Assembly: GCA_963773085.1 (NCBI GenBank)
Contig: CAVYZS010000011.1
Location: 310,001-374,000 of the forward strand
DNA from: JAENVT01 sp963773085
GTDB lineage: Bacteria > Actinomycetota > Acidimicrobiia > Acidimicrobiales > Ilumatobacteraceae
Length of the DNA stretch: 64,000 nucleotides
Direction of reading: 5' to 3'
Shown: positions 25,668 to 33,760 of the stretch, piece after piece
How the letters are laid out: every line of letters starts with the position of its first letter
How positions within the stretch are numbered: position 1 is the stretch's first letter
The notes under the pieces: generated by a model
What the model saw: the letters and a program-made list of their open reading frames with translations, nothing else
Told to the model about the DNA's origin: nothing
Databases searched by the model: none
Translations under genes and position numbers: made by a program

Positions 25668-26507
25668 ATGGCTATTCGTTCACGTAAACCAACCAGTCCC
25701 GGTCGTCGGTTCCAGACGACGTCCGACTTCGCTGATATCACCAAGGTCGCGCCAGAGAAGGCGCTGCTCTCCTCGTTGTCGAAGAGCGGCGGCCGCAACG
25801 TCTATGGCCGCAAGACCTCACGTCACCGCGGCGGCGGCCACAAGCGGGCGTACCGGATGGTCGACTTCACCCGTAACAAGGATGGTGTCACGGCCAAGGT
25901 CGCAGCCATCGAGTACGACCCCAATCGCACGTGCCGCATCGCCCTCCTGCACTACGCCGATGGCGAGAAGGCCTACATCCTGGCGCCGAAGGGCCTGACG
26001 GTCGGCGATCACGTCAGCAGCGGGCACGGTGCCGACATCAAGCCGGGCAACGCCCTGCCGTTGCGTTACATCCCTGTTGGTACCACGCTTCACAACGTCG
26101 AGTTGCGCCCTGGCGGCGGCGGCAAGATGGCCCGCTCGGCCGGCGTTGCCGTGCAGCTGGTCGCCAAAGAAGGCGAGTTCGCCACGCTGCGTCTGCCCTC
26201 CACAGAGATGCGTCGCGTGTTGATCGACTGCCGTGCCACGGTCGGCGAGGTCGGCAACAGTGAGCACGAACTGATCACGATCGGCAAGGCCGGCCGCAAC
26301 CGCTGGAAGGGTGTGCGCCCGCAGACCCGTGGCGTGGCCATGAACCCGGTCGACCACCCCCTTGGTGGCGGCGAGGGCCGCACGTCCGGCGGTCGTCCGC
26401 CGGTGTCACCGTGGGGCAAGCCAGAGGGTGTGCGCACCCGCAACGTCAACAAGCCGTCTCAGCAACTGATCGTGCGCCGTCGCCGCACGTCGAAGGGTCG
26501 CCGCTAG
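25668..26507 (+). CDS. rplB: 50S ribosomal protein L2
   Basis: This is a 279-residue L2, a core 23S rRNA-binding protein needed for peptidyl transfer. The C-terminal GVAMNPVDHPLGGGEGRTSGG holds the conserved catalytic-centre-proximal His. The N-terminal PTSPGRRFQTTSDFADIT is slightly divergent. It lies 8 nt after rplW and 19 nt before rpsS. Confidence 0.98.
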   Translation: MAIRSRKPTSPGRRFQTTSDFADITKVAPEKALLSSLSKSGGRNVYGRKTSRHRGGGHKRAYRMVDFTRNKDGVTAKVAAIEYDPNRTCRIALLHYADGEKAYILAPKGLTVGDHVSSGHGADIKPGNALPLRYIPVGTTLHNVELRPGGGGKMARSAGVAVQLVAKEGEFATLRLPSTEMRRVLIDCRATVGEVGNSEHELITIGKAGRNRWKGVRPQTRGVAMNPVDHPLGGGEGRTSGGRPPVSPWGKPEGVRTRNVNKPSQQLIVRRRRTSKGRR

Positions 26508-26526
26508 TCATGAGGGGTAATACGCA

Positions 26527-26811
26527 ATGTCACGCAGCCTGAAGAAGGGCCCGTTCGTCGACGACCATCTGTTGAAGAAGGTCGACACGCAGAACACCGC
26601 CGGCGAGCGCAAGGTCATCAAGACCTGGAGTCGTCGCAGCACCATCATCCCCGACATGGTCGGACACACCATTGCTGTCCACGACGGTCGCAAGCACGTG
26701 CCGGTGTACGTCACCGAGTCGATGGTCGGTCACAAGTTGGGCGAGTTCAGCCCGACCCGCACCTTCCGCTATCACGCCGGCCAAGAGAAGAACACGAAGG
26801 GTCGCCGCTGA
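26527..26811 (+). CDS. rpsS: 30S ribosomal protein S19
   Basis: This is a 94-residue S19 with MSRSLKKGPFVDDHLLKKV, TWSRRSTIIPDMVGHTIAVH and GHKLGEFSPTRTFRYH. It is full length. The stop shares one base with the rplV ATG (TGATG), indicating translational coupling. Confidence 0.98.
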   Translation: MSRSLKKGPFVDDHLLKKVDTQNTAGERKVIKTWSRRSTIIPDMVGHTIAVHDGRKHVPVYVTESMVGHKLGEFSPTRTFRYHAGQEKNTKGRR

Positions 26812-27599
26812 TGACCGGTCCAAAGTTGAACGAGGCCACCATGGTGGCCGGTGAGCGCAGTGGCACCAAGGCCAGCGCCAAGTACCTCCGCGTTTCGGCC
26901 TACAAGGCTCGAGTCGTGTTGAACCTGATCCGCGGTCTGCCCGTGAAGCGTGCAGACGAGGTGTTGCAGTTCAGCGACCGTGAGGTGTCCAACGACATTC
27001 GCAAGGTGCTGGCCTCGGCCGTAGCCAACGCCCAGCACAACGACGAGCAGGATCCCGACGAGTTGTTCGTCAAGGCCTGCTTCGCCGACGAGGGCCCGAC
27101 GCTGAAGCGGTTCACGCCGCGGGCACGTGGCCGTGGCAACCGCATCAACAAGCGCACGTGCCACATCACCATCGTGCTCGGTCGCCTCGACGAGGCCCGT
27201 CTCGAGATCGTTCAGGCCCGCGAGGCCAAGCGCACCGCCGCTGGTCGTCGTCGCCCGGCTGCTGGTGGCACGAGCGCCAGCCGCAGGGCCCGCGTCGAGC
27301 GCAGCCGCCAACGTGCCGCCGAGGCACGTGGCGGCACCGTGGGCGACGCCCAAGACTTGAAGGACCAAGCAGAAGCCCACGACCACGAACACGACGATCA
27401 AGTCGTGGAGGCAGTCGAGACCGACGAGACCGAAGTGGTTGAGGTCGCCGAGACAGACGCAGATGTGGAAGGCGCAGGGGTGACCAAGGCGGCCGAAGCC
27501 AGTGCAGATGAGAGCGGAGGTGCCGAGGGAAGCGCCAGCGACGAGGCACAGTCCGACGAAGGCGAAAGCGAAGCGGACGCCAAGGAGGACAATTCATAA
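26811..27599 (+). CDS. rplV: 50S ribosomal protein L22 with long charged C-terminal tail
   Basis: This protein has 262 residues; L22 proper ends near residue 128 (HITIVLGRLDEARLEI). The core motifs AKYLRVSAYKARVVLNLIRG and RARGRGNRINKRTCHI are intact. The extra 130 residues begin Arg/Ala-rich (about 133-175) and turn strongly acidic (about 180-262: runs of Glu, Asp, Ala, Val). L22 lines the exit tunnel, so the tail would project from the ribosome or fold back on rRNA. AAGGAGGAC near its end is the rpsC ribosome binding site. Confidence 0.96.
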   Translation: MTGPKLNEATMVAGERSGTKASAKYLRVSAYKARVVLNLIRGLPVKRADEVLQFSDREVSNDIRKVLASAVANAQHNDEQDPDELFVKACFADEGPTLKRFTPRARGRGNRINKRTCHITIVLGRLDEARLEIVQAREAKRTAAGRRRPAAGGTSASRRARVERSRQRAAEARGGTVGDAQDLKDQAEAHDHEHDDQVVEAVETDETEVVEVAETDADVEGAGVTKAAEASADESGGAEGSASDEAQSDEGESEADAKEDNS

Positions 27600-28474
27600 T
27601 GGGTCAGAAGATCAATCCCTACGGCTTCCGTCTCGGTATCACCACCGACTGGAAGAGCCGCTGGTTCTCCGAGCGTGACTACAAGGAATATCTCACCGAG
27701 GATTGGAAGATCCGCAAGGCGCTGATGACCAAGCTGGAGAGCGCAGCCGTCAGTCGCATCGAGATCGAACGCACACGTGACAAGGTCCGCGTCGATATCC
27801 ACACCGCCCGCCCGGGCATCGTGATCGGTCGTCGTGGCGCTCAGGCCGACGAGTTGCGCGCCCTGCTCACCGACATCACCGGCAACCCAAAGGTGCAGCT
27901 CAACATCGTCGAGATCAAGAGCCCCGAACTCGACGCCGCACTGATCGCCCAAGGCGTTGCCGACCAGCTGGTCAACCGCATCGCCTTCCGCCGAGCAATG
28001 AAGCGTGCCGTGCAGAACGCCCAGAAAGCCGGTGCTCTCGGCATCCGCGTGCAATGCTCCGGCCGCCTCGGCGGCGCTGAGATGAGCCGTACCGAGTGGT
28101 ACCGCGAGGGTCGAGTCCCGTTGCACACGCTGCGCGCCGACATCGATTTCGGTGTGCGCGAGGCGCGTACCTCGAGCGGCCGTGTTGGCGTGAAGGTGTG
28201 GATCTACAAGGGCGACATCGTTCCCTACAAGAGCATCAACGACGACAAGATCACCCGCGAGGCGGCGATGGCTGCCGGGGATCCGTCAGGCGCAGGTCAG
28301 CCACGTCGTGTCGTGTCGTCGGCGGGTCGCCGCCCGGCCGAAGGCGACGTCGAGGCCACACCACTGATCAAAGAAGCCGATCCGGAACTGGAGAAGCTGC
28401 TCGACGAAGAAGAAGAGATCGCTCGCCGGACGCACCTCGGCTCGGAAGCCCCGCATTTCCGTGGGGAGGACTGA
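27599..28474 (+). CDS. rpsC: 30S ribosomal protein S3
   Basis: This is a 291-residue S3. The KH domain has RPGIVIGRRGAQADELR (GxxG loop, about residue 75) and the C-terminal half has EWYREGRVPLHTLRADIDFG. A tail of about 65 residues after VWIYKGDIVPYK is rich in acidic and basic residues (ELEKLLDEEEEIARR), longer than in E. coli. The ATG overlaps the rplV stop (TAATG). Confidence 0.97.
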   Translation: MGQKINPYGFRLGITTDWKSRWFSERDYKEYLTEDWKIRKALMTKLESAAVSRIEIERTRDKVRVDIHTARPGIVIGRRGAQADELRALLTDITGNPKVQLNIVEIKSPELDAALIAQGVADQLVNRIAFRRAMKRAVQNAQKAGALGIRVQCSGRLGGAEMSRTEWYREGRVPLHTLRADIDFGVREARTSSGRVGVKVWIYKGDIVPYKSINDDKITREAAMAAGDPSGAGQPRRVVSSAGRRPAEGDVEATPLIKEADPELEKLLDEEEEIARRTHLGSEAPHFRGED

Positions 28475-28480
28475 TTCATC

Positions 28481-28897
28481 ATGTTGATGCCTCGCAAAGT
28501 TGCACATCGTAAACACCACCGTGGCCGAACCTCCGGCCTCACCAAGGGCGGAGCCCACCTGGCCTTCGGTGAGTACGGCATTCAGGCCCTCGAGCCAGGC
28601 TGGCTGAGCGCTCGTCAGATCGAGGCCGCTCGTATCGCCATGACCCGCGCCATCAAGCGTGGTGGCAAGGTCTGGATCAACATCTTCCCCGACAAGCCCG
28701 TGACCAAGAAGCCTGCCGAGACGCGCATGGGTTCCGGCAAGGGCAACCCCGAGTTCTGGGTAGCTGTCGTGCGCCCGGGACGGGTGCTGTTCGAGCTGTC
28801 CTACCCCAACGAAGAGATCGCCAGGGCTGCCATGTCCAAGGCCATCCAGAAGCTGCCGATCAAGGCTCGCATCATCACTCGCGAGGAGGTCTACTGA
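28481..28897 (+). CDS. rplP: 50S ribosomal protein L16
   Basis: This is a 138-residue L16, MLMPRKVAHRKHHRGRTSG, with RAIKRGGKVWINIFPDKPVT and TRMGSGKGNPEFWVAVV. It lies near the A-site tRNA. GGGGAGG sits 10 nt before the ATG. The stop shares one base with the rpmC start. Confidence 0.98.
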   Translation: MLMPRKVAHRKHHRGRTSGLTKGGAHLAFGEYGIQALEPGWLSARQIEAARIAMTRAIKRGGKVWINIFPDKPVTKKPAETRMGSGKGNPEFWVAVVRPGRVLFELSYPNEEIARAAMSKAIQKLPIKARIITREEVY

Positions 28898-29112
28898 TGG
28901 CCAAGTCAAACGTAGAGCTGAAAGAACTCGACCTCGGAGCCCTCGTCGACGAGCTCCGTGCGACGAAGCAGGAGGCGCTCAACCTGCGCTTCCGCAACGC
29001 CACCGGTCAGCTCGACAACAACGCCGAGATCCGCACGGTGCGTCGCCAGATCGCGCGCATCAACACCTACATCCGTCAGCGTGAGATCGCTCTCGCCGAG
29101 ACCGGGAAGTAA
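28897..29112 (+). CDS. rpmC: 50S ribosomal protein L29
   Basis: This is a 71-residue two-helix L29 containing LVDELRATKQEALNLRFRNATGQL and VRRQIARINTYIRQRE. It is full length and starts by TGATG overlap with rplP. It neighbours L23 at the tunnel exit. Confidence 0.97.
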   Translation: MAKSNVELKELDLGALVDELRATKQEALNLRFRNATGQLDNNAEIRTVRRQIARINTYIRQREIALAETGK

Positions 29113-29115
29113 GAC

Positions 29116-29466
29116 ATGCCAGAAGAAGTCGAAGTCACCGAAACCGAAGTACCCGCCACAGAAGCCAAGGTTGTGGCTGCGCCCGCACCAGCCGCGGCTG
29201 CGCCGGCGACAGGCGAGCGTCACAACCGCAAGACCCGCGAGGGGCTCGTGGTGTCCGACAAGATGGACAAGACCGCAGTGGTCGCCGTCATCGAGCGGGT
29301 TCGTCACGCGAAGTACGGGAAGTTCATGATGCGCACCAAGCGCCTCTACGCCCACGACGAGACCAACGACGCCAACCTCGGCGACAAGGTCCGCGTCATG
29401 GAGACCCGTCCGCTCAGCAAGAACAAGCGCTGGCGCATCGTCGAAGTGCTGGAGAGGGCAAAGTGA
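29116..29466 (+). CDS. rpsQ: 30S ribosomal protein S17 with N-terminal extension
   Basis: This protein has 116 residues. The S17 OB-fold begins near residue 37 (RKTREGLVVSDKMDKTAVV) and ends RWRIVEVLERAK. The first 36 residues are an acidic then Ala/Pro-rich extension (EEVEVTETEVPATEAKVVAA) not found in short S17. The start at 29116 lies 3 nt after rpmC. The stop overlaps a GTG that opens the mini reading frame at 29463. Confidence 0.96.
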   Translation: MPEEVEVTETEVPATEAKVVAAPAPAAAAPATGERHNRKTREGLVVSDKMDKTAVVAVIERVRHAKYGKFMMRTKRLYAHDETNDANLGDKVRVMETRPLSKNKRWRIVEVLERAK

Positions 29467-29534
29467 GCGAACGGAGTGAGCGAGCCATCGTCACGGTGAT
29501 CGAGCGCAGCGAGAAGTGGGAGGTGACACAGTGA
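29463..29534 (+). CDS. Possible 23-codon coupling ORF between rpsQ and rplN
   Basis: GTG 29463 overlaps the rpsQ stop (GTGA), and the frame ends in TGA 29532-29534, which overlaps the rplN GTG 29531 (again GTGA). It encodes a 23-residue charged peptide beginning VSERSERAIVTVIERSEKW. It covers exactly the only sizeable gap (64 nt) in this part of the operon, so it may serve to carry ribosomes from rpsQ to rplN. The segment IVTVIER resembles VVAVIER of S17, so it could also be a decayed duplication. A stable product is doubtful. Confidence 0.35.
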   Translation: MSERSERAIVTVIERSEKWEVTQ

Positions 29535-29899
29535 TCCAGCAAGAGTCCCGACTGCGCGTGGCCGACAACAGCGGCGCCAAAGAGGTCCTGTGCATCAAGG
29601 TGTTGGGCGGCACGCGTCGTCGTTACGCGTCGATCGGCGACATCTTCGTCGCCACCGTCAAGGACGCCATCCCCGGTGCGGGCGTGAAGAAGGGCGACGT
29701 CGTCAAGTGCGTCGTCGTGCGCACCAAGAAAGAAAAGCGCCGTCCCGACGGCAGCTACATCCGATTCGACGAGAACGCGGCCGTGATCATCAAAGACGAT
29801 CTCACCCCGCGTGGCACCCGCATCTTCGGCCCAGTCGGGCGCGAGCTGCGAGACAAGAAGTTCATGCGCATCGTTTCCTTGGCACCGGAGGTGCTCTGA
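29531..29899 (+). CDS. rplN: 50S ribosomal protein L14
   Basis: This is a 122-residue L14, exactly the family length when started at GTG 29531 (VIQQESRLRVADNSGAKEV), with GGGAGG eight bases upstream. Conserved GTRRRYASIGD and ENAAVIIKDDLTPRGTRIFGPV are present. It contacts 16S rRNA in bridge B8. Confidence 0.97.
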   Translation: MIQQESRLRVADNSGAKEVLCIKVLGGTRRRYASIGDIFVATVKDAIPGAGVKKGDVVKCVVVRTKKEKRRPDGSYIRFDENAAVIIKDDLTPRGTRIFGPVGRELRDKKFMRIVSLAPEVL

Positions 29900-29901
29900 C
29901 C

Positions 29902-30207
29902 ATGAAGCTGAAAAAGGGTGACACCGTGCGGGTGATCACAGGCAAGGACAAGGGCCAAGAGGGTGAGATCGTTCAGGTCCTCCCGTCCGAGAACAAGGTC
30001 ATGGTCATCGGCATCAACATCGCCAAGAAGCACTCGAAGGCGCGCAAGACCACCCAGCAGGGCGGGATCATCGATCGCGACATGCCTCTCCACGCCAGCA
30101 ACGTGATGTTGGTGCACAAGGGCAAGCCGACTCGCGTCGGTTACAAGATCCAAGCCGACGGAACGAAGGTTCGCGTCGCCAAGCGCACCGGCGAGGTGAT
30201 CGGATGA
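29902..30207 (+). CDS. rplX: 50S ribosomal protein L24
   Basis: This is a 101-residue L24 starting MKLKKGDTVRVITGKDKGQ, the KOW motif that binds 23S rRNA. It is an assembly initiator. It lies 2 nt after rplN, and its stop overlaps the rplE ATG by four bases. Confidence 0.97.
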   Translation: MKLKKGDTVRVITGKDKGQEGEIVQVLPSENKVMVIGINIAKKHSKARKTTQQGGIIDRDMPLHASNVMLVHKGKPTRVGYKIQADGTKVRVAKRTGEVIG

Positions 30208-30869
30208 GCACGGCAACAGCTACTGAATCGACTACCGGGCCGCGGCTCAAGCAGAAGTATCACGCCGAGGTCAAAAGCGCGCTCAAGACCGACCTCGGGC
30301 TGGCGAACGTCATGCAAGTGCCGAAGATGGAGAAGATCGTCATCAACATGGGCGTCGGCCGGGCAACACAACAGCCGTCGTTGCTCGAGGGCGCGGTCAA
30401 GGATCTCACCCGGATCAGCGGCCAGAAACCGGTGGTCACCAAGGCTCGCGATTCGATCGCCGGGTTCAAGCTTCGTGAAGGGCAGTCGATCGGCTGCAAG
30501 GTCACGCTGCGCGGCGACCGCATGTGGGAGTTCTTCGATCGGTTGGTCAGCGTGGCCATTCCTCGTATTCGTGACTTCCGTGGGCTGCCTGCCACCAGTT
30601 GGGACGGTCGGGGCAACTACACGTTCGGTCTGGCCGAGCAGGTCGTGTTCCCCGAAATCGACTACGACAAGATCGACGCACCTCGAGGAATGGACATCAC
30701 GATCGTCACCTCCGCCGCCACCAACGAGCAGGGCAAGGCTCTGCTCGAGGCGTTCGGTTTCCCGTTCAAGCGGGAAGCGGACGTGTCGGCTCCCGAAAAA
30801 ATCAAACGCCGCGGACCTGCGTACCGCGGCAAAGGCGCCTCTGGCAAGCCAGCGGCGAAGAAGAAGTAA
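30204..30869 (+). CDS. rplE: 50S ribosomal protein L5 with terminal extensions
   Basis: This protein has 221 residues against about 180 in most bacteria. The core runs from PRLKQKYHAEVKSAL to LLEAFGFPFK, with GVGRATQQ and LREGQSIGCKVTLRGDRMWEF. There is a short Ser/Thr-rich N-terminus (MSTATATESTTG) and a basic C-terminal tail (KIKRRGPAYRGKGASGKP). L5 binds 5S rRNA. The ATG overlaps rplX. Confidence 0.97.
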   Translation: MSTATATESTTGPRLKQKYHAEVKSALKTDLGLANVMQVPKMEKIVINMGVGRATQQPSLLEGAVKDLTRISGQKPVVTKARDSIAGFKLREGQSIGCKVTLRGDRMWEFFDRLVSVAIPRIRDFRGLPATSWDGRGNYTFGLAEQVVFPEIDYDKIDAPRGMDITIVTSAATNEQGKALLEAFGFPFKREADVSAPEKIKRRGPAYRGKGASGKPAAKKK

Positions 30870-30884
30870 CGGAAGGGCATCGAA

Positions 30885-31070
30885 GTGGCAAAGAAGTCAT
30901 TGATCAACAAAGCGAATGCCAAGCCGAAGTACAAAGTGCGTGGCTACAACCGGTGCCGCAAGTGCGGTCGGTCGCGTTCGGTGTACCGCAAGTTTGGGTT
31001 GTGCCGTGTGTGCCTTCGCAGCATGGCCCACGCCGGCGAGATCCCCGGTATGACCAAGGCGAGTTGGTGA
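30885..31070 (+). CDS. rpsZ: 30S ribosomal protein S14, zinc-ribbon type
   Basis: This is a 61-residue short S14 with a C4 zinc ribbon: Cys24, Cys27, Cys40 and Cys43 (CRKC and CRVC). It is the zinc-dependent type Z form. The GTG start at 30885 follows GAAGG. A zinc-independent paralogue may exist elsewhere in the genome, as in other actinobacteria. Confidence 0.96.
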   Translation: MAKKSLINKANAKPKYKVRGYNRCRKCGRSRSVYRKFGLCRVCLRSMAHAGEIPGMTKASW

Positions 31071-31080
31071 GGAGCGCATC

Positions 31081-31482
31081 ATGATGACAGACCCCATCGC
31101 CGACATGCTGACCCGCATCCGCAATGCCAACACGGCTATGCACGATGAAGTACGCATGCCATCGTCCAAGCAGAAGATCGCCCTGGCGACCATCCTCCAC
31201 AAGGAGGGTTACATCCACGGCTTCAGCACTGCGCCATCGACCACCGGTCCGGGCGACGTGTTGACGATCTCGATGAAGTACTCCGAAGAGCGTCACCGCA
31301 CGATCTCCGGCCTGCGTCGTATCTCCACCCCTGGCCTCCGGGTCTACCGCAAGGGCGACGCTGTTCCGCGCGTCCTGGGCGGCCTGGGTGTAGCTGTCCT
31401 GTCCACCAGTCACGGGCTGATGACCGACCGCGAAGCGCGCAAGCGCAAAGTCGGCGGCGAAGTCCTGTGTTACGTGTGGTGA
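31081..31482 (+). CDS. rpsH: 30S ribosomal protein S8
   Basis: This is a 133-residue S8 with MTDPIADMLTRIRNAN and GLGVAVLSTSHGLMTDREAR, ending GGEVLCYVW. It begins ATGATG, so the first or second Met (31084) may be used. It binds 16S rRNA helix 21; in E. coli it also represses the spc operon through the L5 start region. I see no clear copy of that target here. Confidence 0.97.
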   Translation: MMTDPIADMLTRIRNANTAMHDEVRMPSSKQKIALATILHKEGYIHGFSTAPSTTGPGDVLTISMKYSEERHRTISGLRRISTPGLRVYRKGDAVPRVLGGLGVAVLSTSHGLMTDREARKRKVGGEVLCYVW

Positions 31483-31494
31483 ATCGGAGAACTC

Positions 31495-32046
31495 ATGTCA
31501 CGAATCGGTAAATCCCCGATCACTGTCCCCGGCGGCGTCGATATCACCATCGATGGCGGCGCGGAGAACACCGTCACGGTCAAGGGTCCGAAGGGCACCC
31601 TCAGCCGAACGCTGCCCGGCATCATCACGGTTCGTCGCGAGAGCGAATTGATCGTGGTCGAGCGACCAGACGATCTTCGTGAGAGCCGATCATTGCACGG
31701 CCTCACCCGCACCCTGGTCAACAACATGGTCGTCGGCGTCACCGACGGCTTCAGCAAGGAACTCGAGATCATCGGAGTCGGCTATCGCGCCGAGGCTGTC
31801 GCGCCGAACAAGCTGCGCATGGCCCTCGGCTTCAGTCATCCGGTGATCGTCGATGCGCCTGAGGGCATCACCTTCGAGGTCCCGGTGCAGACACGAGTGA
31901 TCGTCAGAGGCATCGACAAGGAAGTCGTCGGCCAGGTGGCCGCCGACATCCGCTCGATTCGCAAGCCGGAGCCTTACAAGGGCAAAGGCGTGCGCTACCT
32001 CGGCGAGAAGGTACTCCGCAAGGCCGGCAAGACCGGTAAGAAGTGA
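31495..32046 (+). CDS. rplF: 50S ribosomal protein L6
   Basis: This is a 183-residue L6, MSRIGKSPITVPGGVDITID, with the C-terminal signature PEPYKGKGVRYLGEKVLRKAGK. It is full length. It lies near the sarcin-ricin loop, where elongation factors bind. rplR follows after 7 nt. Confidence 0.98.
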   Translation: MSRIGKSPITVPGGVDITIDGGAENTVTVKGPKGTLSRTLPGIITVRRESELIVVERPDDLRESRSLHGLTRTLVNNMVVGVTDGFSKELEIIGVGYRAEAVAPNKLRMALGFSHPVIVDAPEGITFEVPVQTRVIVRGIDKEVVGQVAADIRSIRKPEPYKGKGVRYLGEKVLRKAGKTGKK

Positions 32047-32053
32047 GCGAACG

Positions 32054-32422
32054 ATGAGCAAAGTTGCAGAAAAGCGCCGGCAAGGCCGAATTATCCGCCA
32101 TCGGCGGGTACGCAAGAAGATCCATGGCACCGCGGCTCGTCCGCGCCTGGCCGTCTTCCGTTCCAACAAGCACCTCTCCTTGCAGCTGATCGACGACGAG
32201 GCCGGGCGCACACTTGTGTCCGCGTCCACAACAGAAGCCGAGTTGCGAAGCTCAGGTAACGGTGCAACGGTCGCCGCGGCGACCCGATTGGGTCAGTTGG
32301 CGGCCGAGCGGGCCAAGGCAGCCGGCATCAGCGAAGTGGTGTTCGACCGTGGTGGGTTCCACTACCACGGCCGTGTGGCAGCGGTCGCCGCTGCCGCACG
32401 AGAAGCAGGTCTGGAGTTCTGA
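32054..32422 (+). CDS. rplR: 50S ribosomal protein L18
   Basis: This is a 122-residue L18 that binds 5S rRNA. The N-terminus KRRQGRIIRHRRVRKKIHGTA is basic, and the end FDRGGFHYHGRVAAVAAAAREAGLEF is typical. The stop shares a base with the rpsE ATG (TGATG). Confidence 0.97.
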   Translation: MSKVAEKRRQGRIIRHRRVRKKIHGTAARPRLAVFRSNKHLSLQLIDDEAGRTLVSASTTEAELRSSGNGATVAAATRLGQLAAERAKAAGISEVVFDRGGFHYHGRVAAVAAAAREAGLEF

Positions 32423-33018
32423 TGGCAGCGCCAACGAATTACGCCAACAACCCGTCGACCCACAGCTCCGTCGATTCCGGCGGACTGCGCGAGTCGCGCG
32501 TCATCCACATCAATCGCGTCGCCAAGGTCGTCAAGGGCGGTCGTCGCTTCTCGTTCACCGCGCTGGTCGTGGTAGGCGATGGCAACGGCCGCGTCGGTCT
32601 GGGATACGGCAAGGCCAAGGAAGTGCCGCTGGCCATCCAGAAGGGCACAGAAGAGGCCAAGAAGAACCTGTTCGATGTGCCCCTGGCAGGTAGCACGATC
32701 ACCCACCCGATCATCGGTGTCACCGGCGCCGGTCGGGTGATGATGAAGCCGGCAGCCGCTGGTACAGGTGTCATTGCCGGTGGTGCGGCCCGCATCATCC
32801 TCGAGGAGGCCGGGGTGCACGACGTGCTGTGCAAGTCACTCGGTTCGTCGAACGCCATCAACGTCGCCAGGGCGACCATCAACGGCCTGCAGTCGCTGCA
32901 GCGTCCGGAGGAAGTGGCCCGCCGTCGTGGACTCGCCGCCGAGGAGTTCGTGCCCAAGGGCATGCTCAACGCCTACAACGAGCGCAAGAAGCAGATCGCA
33001 GCAGGAGATTCACACTGA
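32422..33018 (+). CDS. rpsE: 30S ribosomal protein S5
   Basis: This is a 198-residue S5 of the 30S decoding face. It has the signature ESRVIHINRVAKVVKGGRRFSF and GNGRVGLGYGKAKEVPLAI, and the second domain GTGVIAGGAARIILEEAGVHDV. The N-terminal 20 residues (APTNYANNPSTHSSVDSG) are a lineage-specific extension. The stop shares a base with rpmD. Confidence 0.98.
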   Translation: MAAPTNYANNPSTHSSVDSGGLRESRVIHINRVAKVVKGGRRFSFTALVVVGDGNGRVGLGYGKAKEVPLAIQKGTEEAKKNLFDVPLAGSTITHPIIGVTGAGRVMMKPAAAGTGVIAGGAARIILEEAGVHDVLCKSLGSSNAINVARATINGLQSLQRPEEVARRRGLAAEEFVPKGMLNAYNERKKQIAAGDSH

Positions 33019-33227
33019 TGCCGCAGACGAAGAGTGACACAACCGGCGAGAAGATGATCACCGTCAAGCAGATTCGCTCGACGATCGCCAACAAGCCCAA
33101 GACCCGTGGCACCATGCGGGCACTCGGCCTGCGCAAGATCGGCGACACCAATACGCTGCCGGACCGCAAGGAGATCCGTGGCATGATCGCCCGCGTCGGC
33201 CACCTCATCACCGTGACGGAGAACTGA
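33018..33227 (+). CDS. rpmD: 50S ribosomal protein L30
   Basis: This is a 69-residue L30 if started at ATG 33018 (AGGAG 10 nt upstream, TGATG overlap with rpsE). The core begins at residue 13, MITVKQIRSTIANKPKTRGTM, so ATG 33054 would give a canonical 57-residue form. The ending GMIARVGHLITVTEN is complete. Confidence 0.95.
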   Translation: MPQTKSDTTGEKMITVKQIRSTIANKPKTRGTMRALGLRKIGDTNTLPDRKEIRGMIARVGHLITVTEN

Positions 33228-33228
33228 C

Positions 33229-33723
33229 ATGCGCGTCGATCAACTCGCCCCGACCCCCGGGTCCAACAAGGCCAAGCGGCGCGTCGGTCGCGGCATCGGT
33301 GGCAAGGGTGGCAAGACTGCCGGCGCCGGTACCAAGGGCCAGCAATCGCGAGGTCGCGGCAAGGTCGCCCGCGGCTTCGAAGGTGGCCAGATGCCACTCA
33401 AGCAACGCGTCCCGAAGTTGAAGGGGTTCAACAACCCGTTCCGGGTCGAATACAGCCCGGTCAACCTCGACCAGCTCGCCGCGTGCGGCGAGTCGACGGT
33501 CGATCCCGACGTGCTCGTCGCCAAGGGACTGGTTCGCAAGGGCGACTTCGTCAAGGTCCTCGCCCGAGGTGAAATCACCTCGAAGGTCGACGTCACGGCT
33601 CACGGCGTTTCGAAGGCCGCCGAGGCTGCCATCAACGCCGCAGGCGGTAGCGTCACGCTGTTGCCGTTGCCGTTCAAGCAGGGTCGCCCGCCGGTCAAGG
33701 GCAACCAGTTCACCAACCGCTGA
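33229..33723 (+). CDS. rplO: 50S ribosomal protein L15
   Basis: This is a 164-residue L15: MRVDQLAPTPGSNKAKRRVG, GGKTAGAGTKGQQSRGRG and FEGGQMPLKQRVPKLKGF. The C-terminal globular part ends VKGNQFTNR. It is a 23S rRNA-binding assembly protein. secY follows after 37 nt, the usual order. Confidence 0.97.
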   Translation: MRVDQLAPTPGSNKAKRRVGRGIGGKGGKTAGAGTKGQQSRGRGKVARGFEGGQMPLKQRVPKLKGFNNPFRVEYSPVNLDQLAACGESTVDPDVLVAKGLVRKGDFVKVLARGEITSKVDVTAHGVSKAAEAAINAAGGSVTLLPLPFKQGRPPVKGNQFTNR

Positions 33724-33760
33724 TCTCACAACTACCCGCCGAGCCGACAAGGGAGTCGCT

